In this document: positions 48,151 to 59,284 of the stretch, one piece after another | How the letters are laid out: the number at the start of each line of letters is the position of its first letter | Numbering within the stretch: the first letter of the stretch is position 1 | Assembly: GCA_937922945.1 (NCBI GenBank) | Contig: CAKZUP010000089.1 | Location: 1 to 64,000 of the forward strand | Direction of reading: 5' to 3' | DNA length: 64,000 nucleotides | DNA from: an uncultured Granulosicoccaceae bacterium | Lineage (GTDB): Bacteria; Pseudomonadota; Gammaproteobacteria; Granulosicoccales; Granulosicoccaceae | Notes under the pieces: model-generated | Told to the model about the DNA's origin: nothing | The model's database searches: none | What the model saw: only the letters and a program-made list of their open reading frames with translations | Made by a program: the position numbers and the translations under genes

Positions 48151-49800
48151 ATGGCTGATCAACTCAATAACTTAGCCGCGGCAAATTCTGCCGCGGTTAC
48201 TCCCGCTACCGCTCGCGCGGATAACGATTACGCGATAGAGCTGCGAAAAATATCCAAACGCTTCGGGCCGGTTCGTGCCAATCAGGATATCGACCTTGCC
48301 GTCAAAAAAGGCACCATTCACGGCATTGTTGGCGAGAACGGGGCTGGCAAATCCACGTTAATGAGTATTCTCTACGGCTTTTATCAAGCCGATTCCGGAG
48401 AGGTGCTTATTAATGGTCGGACAACCCACATTAAAAGCTCACGCGATGCTATTGATGCCGGAATCGGTATGGTGCATCAACACTTTATGTTGGTTGATAC
48501 GTTTACTGTGCTTGAAAACGTCATGCTCGGTGCGGAGGATCACGCACTGATCTCACACAGTGCGGCTGACGCGCGACGTGAACTTCAACATCTTTCGGAC
48601 ACTTACCAGCTTACGGTCAACGTGGATCAGCTCGTGAGTGAATTGCAGGTTGGTGAGCAACAGCGAACCGAGATCTTGAAAGCGCTGTATCGAAACGCTG
48701 AAATACTTATTCTCGATGAGCCTACCGGCGTGTTAACGCCGCAGGAAGCCGATCAATTGTTTGAAGTGCTAAAAGCACTCAAAGCTCAAGGCGTCACGGT
48801 TATTCTGATCACGCACAAGTTGCGGGAAATAATGGACATCACGGATACGGTGTCCGTGTTGCGTCAAGGGCAAATGGTAGAACATTTGAATACCCATGAA
48901 ACGTCCATGCAGGAATTGGCCGAACTCATGGTGGGGCGCAAGCTCATTGAAAAAAGTCATCAACGTGACTCTGATTTACCTGCCGATACACAAACGCGCA
49001 TAGAAGTGGTGGATTTATGCGTTACCGATAGTCGTGGAAAACAGCGACTGAAGAATGTTAATTTCACGGTGAAAAGTGGAGAGATTCTAGGTATCGCAGG
49101 CGTTGCCGGTAATGGACAAAGTATGCTGCTTGAAGTGCTGGCGGGCATTTCTTCTCCAACGAGCGGCCACTTTGTAATGAATGGAACCAAAGTCACCCGA
49201 TCAGAGCCGTTGAACCCATTGATGATGCGCCAGCTGGGTGTCAATCATGTTCCGGAAGATCGTCTCAAGCTCGGTTTGGTTAAAGCGTTTACGGCCGCCG
49301 AATCGTCCGTGCTCGGCTACCTGCACAAAAAAAAGTTTAGCTGGCGAGGACTCTTGCAATTGCAAAGCATAAAATCCATGTGTGCGAAACTGATGCAAGG
49401 GTTCGATGTACGGCCGGGTAATCCAAAATTAAAATCAGCCTCTTTTTCTGGCGGTAATCAGCAAAAGCTCATTCTGGCTCGCGAGCTTGATAAATCACCG
49501 GATGTATTGTTGGTCGGACAACCTACACGTGGTGTGGACATTGGTGCAATTGAGCTTATCCATCAGAAAATTGTCGATATGCGTGATACCGGCTGTGCTG
49601 TGTTGCTGGTATCTGTTGAACTCGATGAAATCATGGCCTTGAGCGATCGCATACTGGTTATGTACGAGGGGCGCGTTGTTGCTGAAGTGAATGGTCGCGA
49701 CGCGGAGAAAACCACGCTGGGTTTAATGATGGCCAATGCACACACCGGATCGGTATCAAGCGGTGATTCGGCTATGTCCAACGGAAGCCCTGCTGCATGA
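48151..49800 (+). CDS. Nucleoside-type ABC transporter ATP-binding protein (two ATPase domains)
   Basis: GENGAGKSTLMSILYGFYQADSGEV; ELQVGEQQRTEILKALYR; second domain SFSGGNQQKLILARELD. Confidence 0.93.
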   Translation: MADQLNNLAAANSAAVTPATARADNDYAIELRKISKRFGPVRANQDIDLAVKKGTIHGIVGENGAGKSTLMSILYGFYQADSGEVLINGRTTHIKSSRDAIDAGIGMVHQHFMLVDTFTVLENVMLGAEDHALISHSAADARRELQHLSDTYQLTVNVDQLVSELQVGEQQRTEILKALYRNAEILILDEPTGVLTPQEADQLFEVLKALKAQGVTVILITHKLREIMDITDTVSVLRQGQMVEHLNTHETSMQELAELMVGRKLIEKSHQRDSDLPADTQTRIEVVDLCVTDSRGKQRLKNVNFTVKSGEILGIAGVAGNGQSMLLEVLAGISSPTSGHFVMNGTKVTRSEPLNPLMMRQLGVNHVPEDRLKLGLVKAFTAAESSVLGYLHKKKFSWRGLLQLQSIKSMCAKLMQGFDVRPGNPKLKSASFSGGNQQKLILARELDKSPDVLLVGQPTRGVDIGAIELIHQKIVDMRDTGCAVLLVSVELDEIMALSDRILVMYEGRVVAEVNGRDAEKTTLGLMMANAHTGSVSSGDSAMSNGSPAA

Positions 49801-50915
49801 ATACGAGCAACATAGAACTTCCGGCTTGGCTGGAAATCATCGTTCTGCCAATCCTGAACATTGTTATGGCCTTGTTCTTTGCCGGGCTCATCATGTTGGC
49901 AATTGGTGTCAACCCGGTCGAAGCGGTAGGCATCATGTTGAAGGGCGCGTTTGTGTTTAAAGGTGGTCTTGGTTACACACTGTATTACACCACCAACTTT
50001 ATATTCACGGGTTTGGCTGTCGCTATTGCGTTTCATGCCAACCTTTTCAACATTGGCGGGGAAGGGCAAGCCTACATTGGTGGTTTAGGTGCAGGTCTTG
50101 CGTTTCTTGCGCTTGATAGTATTTTACCCGGCTTTCTGCTGGTACCTATTGGCATCATGGCAGCGGCCTTGTTTGGTGCGGCATGGGCGTTTATTCCTGG
50201 CTGGTTACAAGCCTATCGTGGCAGCCATGTGGTAATCACAACCATTATGTTCAACTTTATCGCGTCTGCGTTAATGGTGTATCTATTGGTTAACGTACTG
50301 ATAAAGCCTGGACAAATGTCACCCGAATCGCGCTATTTTGAAGACACTGCCTGGTTGCCTCAAATGCATGAGTTTCTCGGATGGTTTGGATTCACTGTGT
50401 CGAAAACTCCATTAAACGTATCGTTCATATTGGCGCTACTTTGTGCGTTGCTGGTCTGGGTTTACATTTGGCGTACGCGCTGGGGTTATGAATTGCGCAC
50501 CGCGGGTTTTAGCGAATCGGCGGCTGTTTATGCTGGTATCAAACCCAAGCGCGTTATTGTTAGCGCGATGTGTATTTCAGGTGCGCTTGCCGGCATGGTC
50601 GCCGTTAATGAAATCATGGGCGTTCACCACCGGCTTATCATGAACTTTCCGGCAGGCTACGGTTTCACTGGCATAGCCGTGTCGTTGATGGGACGTAATC
50701 ATCCGGTTGGTATCATCATGGCAAGTTTGCTGTTTGGGGTTTTGTATCAGGGTGGCGCTGAGCTTGCGTTCGAAATACCCAAAATCACGCGTGAAATGGT
50801 GGTGGCTATTCAGGGGCTTATCATTCTGTTCTCAGGCGCGTTAGCACTTATGTTGCGCCCTTGGCTGGTCAGGGTTTATTTGTTATTCAAGCCAGTAAAA
50901 GAGGCGGTGGGCTGA
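49797..50915 (+). CDS. ABC transporter permease (BMP/nucleoside type)
   Basis: NIGGEGQAYIGGLGAGLAF; FSESAAVYAGIKPKRVIVSAMCISGALAGMVAVNEIMGVH; 4-bp overlap with the ATPase gene. Confidence 0.92.
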   Translation: MNTSNIELPAWLEIIVLPILNIVMALFFAGLIMLAIGVNPVEAVGIMLKGAFVFKGGLGYTLYYTTNFIFTGLAVAIAFHANLFNIGGEGQAYIGGLGAGLAFLALDSILPGFLLVPIGIMAAALFGAAWAFIPGWLQAYRGSHVVITTIMFNFIASALMVYLLVNVLIKPGQMSPESRYFEDTAWLPQMHEFLGWFGFTVSKTPLNVSFILALLCALLVWVYIWRTRWGYELRTAGFSESAAVYAGIKPKRVIVSAMCISGALAGMVAVNEIMGVHHRLIMNFPAGYGFTGIAVSLMGRNHPVGIIMASLLFGVLYQGGAELAFEIPKITREMVVAIQGLIILFSGALALMLRPWLVRVYLLFKPVKEAVG

Positions 50916-51889
50916 TGCTCGACAACCTCTCTGCTGTTTACGCCATCATTGATGCAACCTTTCGCGTATCGACACCGCTGATACTGTGCGCAATGGCAGG
51001 CTTGTTTTCTGAACGCTCCGGTATTGTTGATATCAGCCTTGAAGGTAAAATGCTGGCAGGCGCATTCGCCGCCGGCAGTGTCGCAGCCGTTACCGGCTCA
51101 GCCTGGTTGGCATTGGGTGTGGCGATGCTGGTCAGTATTGCTTTGGCATTGGTGCATGGTTTTGCCTGTATCACTCACCGTGGCAATCAGGTCGTTAGTG
51201 GCTTAGCCATTAACATTTTGGCATCGGGGCTCACGGTTGTACTGGGTATTGCCTGGTTCAGAACGGGTGGGCAAACGCCATCGCTGACCAACAGCGCGCG
51301 CTTTATGCCGGTAGAACTGCCGTTTGCACAAAGCTTGTCCGATGTACCTGTATTCGGTCGTTTTTATGCCGAAGTGGTTAGCGGGCACAGCGTGCTCGTG
51401 TACATCGCGCTGATATTGGTCGGCGTCACCTGGTGGGTGGTGTACCGGACGCGTTTTGGCTTACGCCTGCGCGCTGTTGGCGAGAACCCGTTGGCTGTTG
51501 ATACCGCTGGTTTATCGGTAAGCCGCCTGCGCTATGCCGCAGTAGCCATATGCGGAGCACTCTGTGGCATTGCCGGGGCCTACCTGTCCACATCTCAAAA
51601 TGCCTCGTTTGTAAGAGAAATGACGGCGGGTCAAGGCTACATTGCGCTGGCGGCACTTATCTTCGGCAAATGGCGACCCGTGCCAGCAATGCTTGCGTGT
51701 CTGATGTTCGGCTTTCTCGATGCGGTTGCCATTCGCCTGCAAGGCGTTGAATTACCGGGGATAGGCGAGGTTCCCGTTCAATTGATCCAGGCCTTACCGT
51801 ACATTCTTACTGTGGTTCTGCTGGCTGGTTTTATCGGTCGCGCCATTGCCCCTAAAGCCGTCGGAATTCCGTTTGTTAAAGAGCGCTAG
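50915..51889 (+). CDS. ABC transporter permease (BMP/nucleoside type)
   Basis: LCAMAGLFSERSGIVDISLEGKMLAGAFAAGSVA; LRAVGENPLAVDTAGLSVSRLRYAAVAICGALCGIAGAYLS. Confidence 0.92.
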   Translation: MLDNLSAVYAIIDATFRVSTPLILCAMAGLFSERSGIVDISLEGKMLAGAFAAGSVAAVTGSAWLALGVAMLVSIALALVHGFACITHRGNQVVSGLAINILASGLTVVLGIAWFRTGGQTPSLTNSARFMPVELPFAQSLSDVPVFGRFYAEVVSGHSVLVYIALILVGVTWWVVYRTRFGLRLRAVGENPLAVDTAGLSVSRLRYAAVAICGALCGIAGAYLSTSQNASFVREMTAGQGYIALAALIFGKWRPVPAMLACLMFGFLDAVAIRLQGVELPGIGEVPVQLIQALPYILTVVLLAGFIGRAIAPKAVGIPFVKER

Positions 51890-51939
51890 CGCTTGGTGTT
51901 TGGTAAACTGTTGAGCTGAATTCCCTCGTAAACTCCTGA

Positions 51940-53292
<1,353 letters not shown>

Positions 53293-53353
53293 TGCGGAAT
53301 GGTGCTGCGATGTCATTCCTGATAATGGCGTCATCGCCGCAAGGCGTGAGCTA

Positions 53354-54469
53354 ATGCTTAATGCTCAGGAAAGTTGTAACTACCACTCAATTTTTGCAAG
53401 CGATGCACCGTTGCTCGATGTTCGGGCACCAGTTGAATTTGCCAAGGGTGCTTTTCCGGGTTCGTTTAACATTCCTTTGCTCGATGATAATGCCCGACAA
53501 CTTGTTGGTGTTGAGTACAAAGCAGCCGGTCAGCAGCGTGCGATAGAGCTTGGTGCGAAATTACTAGCCGAAGAGGCGCGGGAGAAACTTGTTCAGCGTT
53601 GGTTGGCGTTTTCGACCGCACATCCAGAAGGGTATCTGTATTGCTTTCGTGGTGGCTTACGATCACGTATCACACAACAATGGTTGCGCGATGCCGGGTG
53701 CGAATACCGCTTGGTTAGTGGTGGCTACAAAGCAATGCGCCAATACCTGATTCAATCGCTTGCGAACCACTGTTCAAAATTACCGTTGTGCTTAATTGGC
53801 GGGCGAACGGGAACCGGTAAAACGCGCCTGTTGAATAAATTGCCTAACGCCGTCGATCTTGAAGGACTGGCCAAACATCGTGGTTCAAGCTTTGGTCGCA
53901 TGGTCGTAAAACAACCGTCAAATATCGATTTTGAAAATGCGATTGCTATCGAGTTTATCAAGCAGGCGCTTGAACCACGTAAGCAAGTGTTCCTGGAAGA
54001 TGAAGCCCGTATGATTGGCTCTGCTTGCATACCGGAACCACTGCGAAATCAAACGCTTTTATCGCCGGTAGCCATTTTGGAAACGCCGTTAGAAACGAGA
54101 GTGGGCTACGCCGTAGAAGACTACGTGGTTGATTTATTACAACGCTATCAGCAGCATCATGGGGCAGAGCGCGGGTTTGCTTTGTTTGCAGATTATCATC
54201 GTGAAAGCTTGGGCCGCGTACAAAAGCGCTTTGGCGGTGTTCGATATAAAAACGCCTTGGACTTACTGAACTGCGCATTAAAACAACACGAATCGAATGG
54301 CGAGCTTGCGCTGTATCACGCGTTTATAGAAACGATCCTCACAGATTACTACGACCCCATGTACGACTATCAAATGAAGAAAAAGCAAGGAAGAGTCGTC
54401 TTTACCGGTAATGCCGATGCCTTACTTAGTTGGTGTCTGCAAGCCGAAAACTTAACAGCACCCATATGA
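53354..54469 (+). CDS. mnmH: tRNA 2-selenouridine synthase (rhodanese + P-loop)
   Basis: LLDVRAPVEFAKGAFPGSFNIPLLDDNARQLVG; YCFRGGLRSRITQQWL; IGGRTGTGKTRLLNKLPNAVDLEGLAKHRGSSFG. Confidence 0.95.
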   Translation: MLNAQESCNYHSIFASDAPLLDVRAPVEFAKGAFPGSFNIPLLDDNARQLVGVEYKAAGQQRAIELGAKLLAEEAREKLVQRWLAFSTAHPEGYLYCFRGGLRSRITQQWLRDAGCEYRLVSGGYKAMRQYLIQSLANHCSKLPLCLIGGRTGTGKTRLLNKLPNAVDLEGLAKHRGSSFGRMVVKQPSNIDFENAIAIEFIKQALEPRKQVFLEDEARMIGSACIPEPLRNQTLLSPVAILETPLETRVGYAVEDYVVDLLQRYQQHHGAERGFALFADYHRESLGRVQKRFGGVRYKNALDLLNCALKQHESNGELALYHAFIETILTDYYDPMYDYQMKKKQGRVVFTGNADALLSWCLQAENLTAPI

Positions 54470-57003
54470 AGGTTGCGCCTGTTGTACAAGATGTCGTTTT
54501 GGTAGGCGGTGGTCACAGCCACGTTATTTTTATGCGGATGTGGGCCATGCAGCCTATACCCGGTGTGCGTCTTACGCTGGTATCAGAAAAAGTAGACACC
54601 CCTTATTCGGGGATGTTACCAGGACTTATCGCTGGCCATTATTCACCCGAAGATGTCCACATCGATTTAGCACGCTTGTGCAGTTGGGCCAATGTGCGTT
54701 TTATAGAACGCCGTGTTGACGGTATCGATCTGACATCGAAAACGATCACTGTAAGCGATGATCGTCCTCCTATCGAATTTGATGTTCTGTCGTTAGACAC
54801 AGGGTCCACTCCAGAATTAAAAGTCAGTGGCTCTGACCAATTCAGTGTGCCTGTAAAACCGGTCCACGGTTTTTATTCGCGCTGGCTTTCTATTCTTGAG
54901 CGCATTGATCATCACAGGGATTCATCCAAGAAACCACAGAAGGTGTCCGTTGGGGTCGTAGGTTCGGGAGCCGGTGGTTTTGAACTTATCATGGCCATGC
55001 GGCATGCGTTGCATAGCGAGGTTGCCGATTGTCATTGGTTTGTGCGTGGTAAAAGGGCGTTAAAGGGCAGGCCTGAAAAAGTGTCCGACCTGGCGATAAG
55101 CCGGGCTAAAGAAATCGGTGTGGTTGTGCACCGTGGTTTCGATGTTGTGGATGTTGGTCCGAATGAGCTCCACGCTGGTGATGGCCGACGTATTACATTG
55201 GATGAAATCATCTGGTGTGCGGCTGCACAAGCACCAGATTGGCCAAGGCATGCCGGGCTGGATGTTGATGCGCGAGGGTTCGTTTACACGAATGAATTTC
55301 TGCAAAGTGTTTCCCACCATTTTGTTTTCGCAACCGGTGATATCGGCACGCAGAAAAAGACCCCAAGTACCAAGGCAGGCGTATTCGCTGTTCGTCAGGC
55401 ACCGGTGCTGTTTCAAAACATACGTCGGTATCTGTTGGCAAAACCGCTCAAAGTCTATCGACCGCAATCCGATTTTCTCTCGTTAATGGCAACCGGCGGA
55501 AAGCATGCGATTGGAAATCGCGGTGCAGTTACTGTCCATGGTGGCTGGGTCTGGCGCTGGAAAAACGCAATTGATCAAAAATTTATGGACCGCTTTCGCA
55601 AGCTTCCTGAGATGCATCAGGTGCGTCAAAAAAGTTCAGTTGGTGTCATACCCGAAGTTTTGCTGGGGCAAAGCAGTATGAACGCAGAAGAAGCCTCAGA
55701 CACTGCGATGCGTTGTCGAGGCTGTGGTGGCAAAGTGGGTGGATCCATTCTCGACTCGGTGCTGCAGGAACTTCAGGTGGTGCAATCACCAGGGGTATTG
55801 GCTGGTTTGGACATAGCCGGCGATGCTGCGATTATTGATACCAGCGTTGATGGACATCTCACGGGTGGACTTAGCACGAACAAATCAAGCACGATCAAAT
55901 CAAGCACGATCAAAACAAGCACTAACAAAACGAGCACTAACGAGACTAGTGCTGATGCAACCGGCACTAATACAACCGGCACTGGCAGAACTGGCACTGA
56001 TCTATCCAGCGAAAGTAATACGCTTATGAAGGGTGCAATGCGATTGGCGCAAAGCCCGTTAATCCAATCGGTCGATCAGATTTCGGCTGTATGCGACGAC
56101 CCGTATGCATTTGGTCGTATCGCTGCAGTGCACGCGCTAAGTGATGTTGTTGCCGCCGGAGCAATCCCACACTCGGGTCAGGTCATTGTTACCTTGCCAT
56201 TCGCCGACAAGCGCATTGTGAAGCGTGACTTAAAGCAGCTAATGGCAGGTGTCGTCGATGCATTGAATGCCGATGCCTGTGCCTTAATCGGCGGCCATAC
56301 TGCAGAAGGGCCAGAGTTGACACTTGGCTTTGTCGTCAATGGATTTATGCGCACCGAGCTTTTCAATCGCGATTATCGTTACCATGATAAACATCACTAT
56401 CCTGTAGACCACCAAGTTGCAGACCACCACACCTCACAGCAGGGTAAACCTGTCGCCGGTGACGTGCTCGTCTTGACCAAGCCACTGGGTACGGGTGTTC
56501 TGCTTGCCGGCATGATGCAACAGCTGGCCTCTGGCAAGGATGTACAGGCGGTGCTGAAGCAGATGCAGTGCAGTAACACCTCTGCCGCCGGCGTACTGTA
56601 TGAGAACAATGTCACAGCCGTTACCGATGTCACAGGCTTTGGGTTGCTCGGACACTTGCATCGATTGCTTGCACGCGCAGGTGTGGGGGCGCAATTGGAG
56701 CTACCGCTAGCAGCCTTTTATGATGGTGCCATTGAGTTAGCTCAGCAGGGTATCAAAAGCACCTTGCTGGAACAAAATCAGCAAGTATTAGCTAGCGTCG
56801 ATGTTATTGAATCGACCAAAGCCGAATTAAAAGATGTATGGATGAATTTGCTGTGCGACCCACAAACCAGCGGTGGCCTGTTAAGCGTTGTGCCAGCGAC
56901 ATCGGCTGATGCGGTGTTGACATCGTTGCGTAACAGCGGTTGTGAAGCTGCCTGTGTCATCGGTACGATCAACGACTCTACCCGTATTCAAGTGAAGGTC
57001 TAA
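54466..57003 (+). CDS. selD: Selenide, water dikinase SelD fused C-terminal to an NADH-dehydrogenase-like FAD domain
   Basis: N-term VVLVGGGHSHVIFMRMW (NDH-2-like); SelD part DTAMRCRGCGGKVGGSIL, DDPYAFGRIAAVHALSDVVAAGA, ALIGGHTAEGPELTLGF, ATG overlaps the mnmH stop (ATGA). Confidence 0.95.
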   Translation: MKVAPVVQDVVLVGGGHSHVIFMRMWAMQPIPGVRLTLVSEKVDTPYSGMLPGLIAGHYSPEDVHIDLARLCSWANVRFIERRVDGIDLTSKTITVSDDRPPIEFDVLSLDTGSTPELKVSGSDQFSVPVKPVHGFYSRWLSILERIDHHRDSSKKPQKVSVGVVGSGAGGFELIMAMRHALHSEVADCHWFVRGKRALKGRPEKVSDLAISRAKEIGVVVHRGFDVVDVGPNELHAGDGRRITLDEIIWCAAAQAPDWPRHAGLDVDARGFVYTNEFLQSVSHHFVFATGDIGTQKKTPSTKAGVFAVRQAPVLFQNIRRYLLAKPLKVYRPQSDFLSLMATGGKHAIGNRGAVTVHGGWVWRWKNAIDQKFMDRFRKLPEMHQVRQKSSVGVIPEVLLGQSSMNAEEASDTAMRCRGCGGKVGGSILDSVLQELQVVQSPGVLAGLDIAGDAAIIDTSVDGHLTGGLSTNKSSTIKSSTIKTSTNKTSTNETSADATGTNTTGTGRTGTDLSSESNTLMKGAMRLAQSPLIQSVDQISAVCDDPYAFGRIAAVHALSDVVAAGAIPHSGQVIVTLPFADKRIVKRDLKQLMAGVVDALNADACALIGGHTAEGPELTLGFVVNGFMRTELFNRDYRYHDKHHYPVDHQVADHHTSQQGKPVAGDVLVLTKPLGTGVLLAGMMQQLASGKDVQAVLKQMQCSNTSAAGVLYENNVTAVTDVTGFGLLGHLHRLLARAGVGAQLELPLAAFYDGAIELAQQGIKSTLLEQNQQVLASVDVIESTKAELKDVWMNLLCDPQTSGGLLSVVPATSADAVLTSLRNSGCEAACVIGTINDSTRIQVKV
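55876..56010 (+). repeat. In-frame 9 x 15-bp tandem array inside selD
   Basis: 135 bp = nine 15-bp units (ACGAACAAATCAAGC, ACGATCAAATCAAGC, ...), encoding TNKSS TIKSS TIKTS TNKTS TNETS ADATG TNTTG TGRTG TDLSS. Confidence 0.95.
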
Positions 57004-57014
57004 TAGCATTCCCC

Positions 57015-58118
57015 ATGCAGTCTAATCCCAAAAAATCAGTCAATTTATGGCTGCGATCTGAACATAAGCCACACGAGGCACGTACACCGATAACACCACG
57101 GAGCGCGAAAATATTAGTAGACGCGGGTTACACGCTTAAGGTTGAACGATCTGAATCCCGAGCCTTTGCCGATGAGGCTTATGCCGATGCAGGTTGTGAT
57201 TTAGTCGCAGAGTTTGCCTGGCGTGAAGCACCTGCAGATTATATTGTTGTGGGTTTAAAAGAACTGTCTGCCGATTTAGGGCCCTTCGTCCATCGCCATA
57301 TTCACTTTGCACACGTGTATAAGAATCAGGACGGATGGCAAGGCTTTCTTGAACAATTCAGCCTCGGTGGTGGTTTGTTGTACGATCTTGAATATCTGGT
57401 CGATGAGCAAGGTCGGCGGGTTGCAGCCTTTGGTTACTGGGCCGGATATGTTGGCGCTGCCATTGCTTTATTGCAGTGGGCGGCGCAACAGTCGGGCTCC
57501 AATCTCGAGGCCTTGCAGCCGTGGCAAAGCAGGGATGCATTGCAACAAACGGTGTCAACGTCGTTAAAACCTTTTTTGAGCGAGCTGCCAAAGGCCATGG
57601 TGATCGGTGCGAAAGGGCGTAGCGGTGGTGGTGCAGTGGAATTGTTAGAGCGCTGTGGTGTTAAGGTAACCCAGTGGGATCAAGCCGAAACAGCAAACGG
57701 TGGCCCGTTCGATGACGTGCTGGAGCATCAGATTTTGGTTAATTGTGTGTTTCTGAATAGCCCCATAGCCCCCTTCACAACGATAAACCATTTACAGCAA
57801 TCGTCGCGGCAATTGAGTGTTGTCTGCGACGTTAGCTGTGACCCTTTTAGCGATGCCAATCCGTTGCCGATCTATAACGAGTGCACCACCATGCACACGC
57901 CCAGTATAAGAATATTAAACGATGAAAATGGTGCTCTCGATCTTATATCGATAGATCATCTTCCGTCGTTGTTACCTGTAGAGAGTAGTAACGAATTCGC
58001 TGATGCTTTACTACCGTTCCTTCTTGAAATTGATCAGCCTGAAAAAAGCGTTTGGCATCGAGCCCAAGCTGTCTTTGAACAGAAGTGTGCTGAGGCACAA
58101 CATGGAGAAAAATTGTGA
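57015..58118 (+). CDS. Saccharopine dehydrogenase, LYS1-type (L-lysine-forming-like)
   Basis: LWLRSEHKPHEARTPITPRSAKILVDAGYTLKVERSESRAFADEAYADAGC; AHVYKNQDGWQGFLEQFSLGGGLLYDLEYLVDEQGRRVAAFGYWAGYVGAAIAL. Confidence 0.88.
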   Translation: MQSNPKKSVNLWLRSEHKPHEARTPITPRSAKILVDAGYTLKVERSESRAFADEAYADAGCDLVAEFAWREAPADYIVVGLKELSADLGPFVHRHIHFAHVYKNQDGWQGFLEQFSLGGGLLYDLEYLVDEQGRRVAAFGYWAGYVGAAIALLQWAAQQSGSNLEALQPWQSRDALQQTVSTSLKPFLSELPKAMVIGAKGRSGGGAVELLERCGVKVTQWDQAETANGGPFDDVLEHQILVNCVFLNSPIAPFTTINHLQQSSRQLSVVCDVSCDPFSDANPLPIYNECTTMHTPSIRILNDENGALDLISIDHLPSLLPVESSNEFADALLPFLLEIDQPEKSVWHRAQAVFEQKCAEAQHGEKL

Positions 58119-59284
58119 GTAGAGTTCATTGGTTAGGCGCGGGTTTGTCCACTGTTCCGGGTATTCGACGATTGGCAAACACCGGTCAACCATTAATTGT
58201 CTGGAACAGAACCTTAAAAAAAGCCACGGATGCCATAAAAGGAACGGTTGGCGAGCAACATGGTACTGCAGAGGCTGCCAGTCTTGATTGGGATGTTCTG
58301 GATGCGAGTATAGAGCCGGGCGATGTATTGGTATCGATGCTGCCCGGTGACCTGCACGTCAAGGTGGCAACCCTGTGTGTAGAAAGTAAAGCCCATTTTG
58401 TATCCAGCAGTTATCTTTCTCCAGAGATGTTGAGCCTGAACAATGCCGCAGTTAAACAAGGCGTGTCATTGGTTAACGAGGTGGGCCTCGACCCGGGTAT
58501 CGATCATTTGTTTGCGCATGCACTTGTCGACGCCTATCGGGCTTCAGATAAGTGTTCAGTTGATAACAAATTGTATTTTCGATCGTATTGCGGCGGCGTG
58601 CCGGCCGTCCCCAACGATTTTAAATACAAATTTTCGTGGTCGCCGTTTGGTGTTCTTAAGGCGCTTACGTCACCGGCCAAATGGATTGAGCATGGCGACG
58701 AGCAAAATACTCAAACGCCCTGGAAAGCTGTGTCCGACTACAAAGTGCAATGCGCAAACGGTAAAGCCGAGTTATTTGAGGCGTACCCCAATCGGGATTC
58801 TCTTCCCTTTATGGATGCATACCGTTTCGATGACAACTGGCGAGTGGAAGAGTTTGTACGCGGCACATTACGTCTTTCTGGTTGGACAAAAGCCTGGGCA
58901 AGCTTATTTCAGGAAATTGAAAGCATGGACGAGAAAGACGTGCATTCTCGCCTAACTGCCATCAGCGATGACTTATGGAAAAAACACGCTTATGCGGACG
59001 GTGAGCACGATCGAGTGGTACTGGTGGTTGAGCTAGAGGTGCAGGACGCCAACGGACAAGTGGTTTGGCATCAGATTCGCTCCATTGACGATGAAGGTAA
59101 CGCTGAGGGCAGCTCGATGGCTCGGCTGGTATCGCACACGGTTAGTCTGGCGGTTCAAATGAGTGTGAACAAGGCTTTCAAGCCCGGTGTGCATGCTGCG
59201 CCACACGACGCTGAAACCGTCGAGGAATGGTTAAGTGAGCTATCTGTACTGAACGGTGGGTTCAGCCATAGGGTTATTGTCTAG
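58115..59284 (+). CDS. Saccharopine dehydrogenase, LYS9-type (saccharopine reductase-like)
   Basis: VNEVGLDPGIDHLFAHALVDAY; FRSYCGGVPAVPNDFKYKFSWSPFGVLKALTSPAKW; overlaps upstream stop (GTGA). Confidence 0.88.
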   Translation: MSRVHWLGAGLSTVPGIRRLANTGQPLIVWNRTLKKATDAIKGTVGEQHGTAEAASLDWDVLDASIEPGDVLVSMLPGDLHVKVATLCVESKAHFVSSSYLSPEMLSLNNAAVKQGVSLVNEVGLDPGIDHLFAHALVDAYRASDKCSVDNKLYFRSYCGGVPAVPNDFKYKFSWSPFGVLKALTSPAKWIEHGDEQNTQTPWKAVSDYKVQCANGKAELFEAYPNRDSLPFMDAYRFDDNWRVEEFVRGTLRLSGWTKAWASLFQEIESMDEKDVHSRLTAISDDLWKKHAYADGEHDRVVLVVELEVQDANGQVVWHQIRSIDDEGNAEGSSMARLVSHTVSLAVQMSVNKAFKPGVHAAPHDAETVEEWLSELSVLNGGFSHRVIV

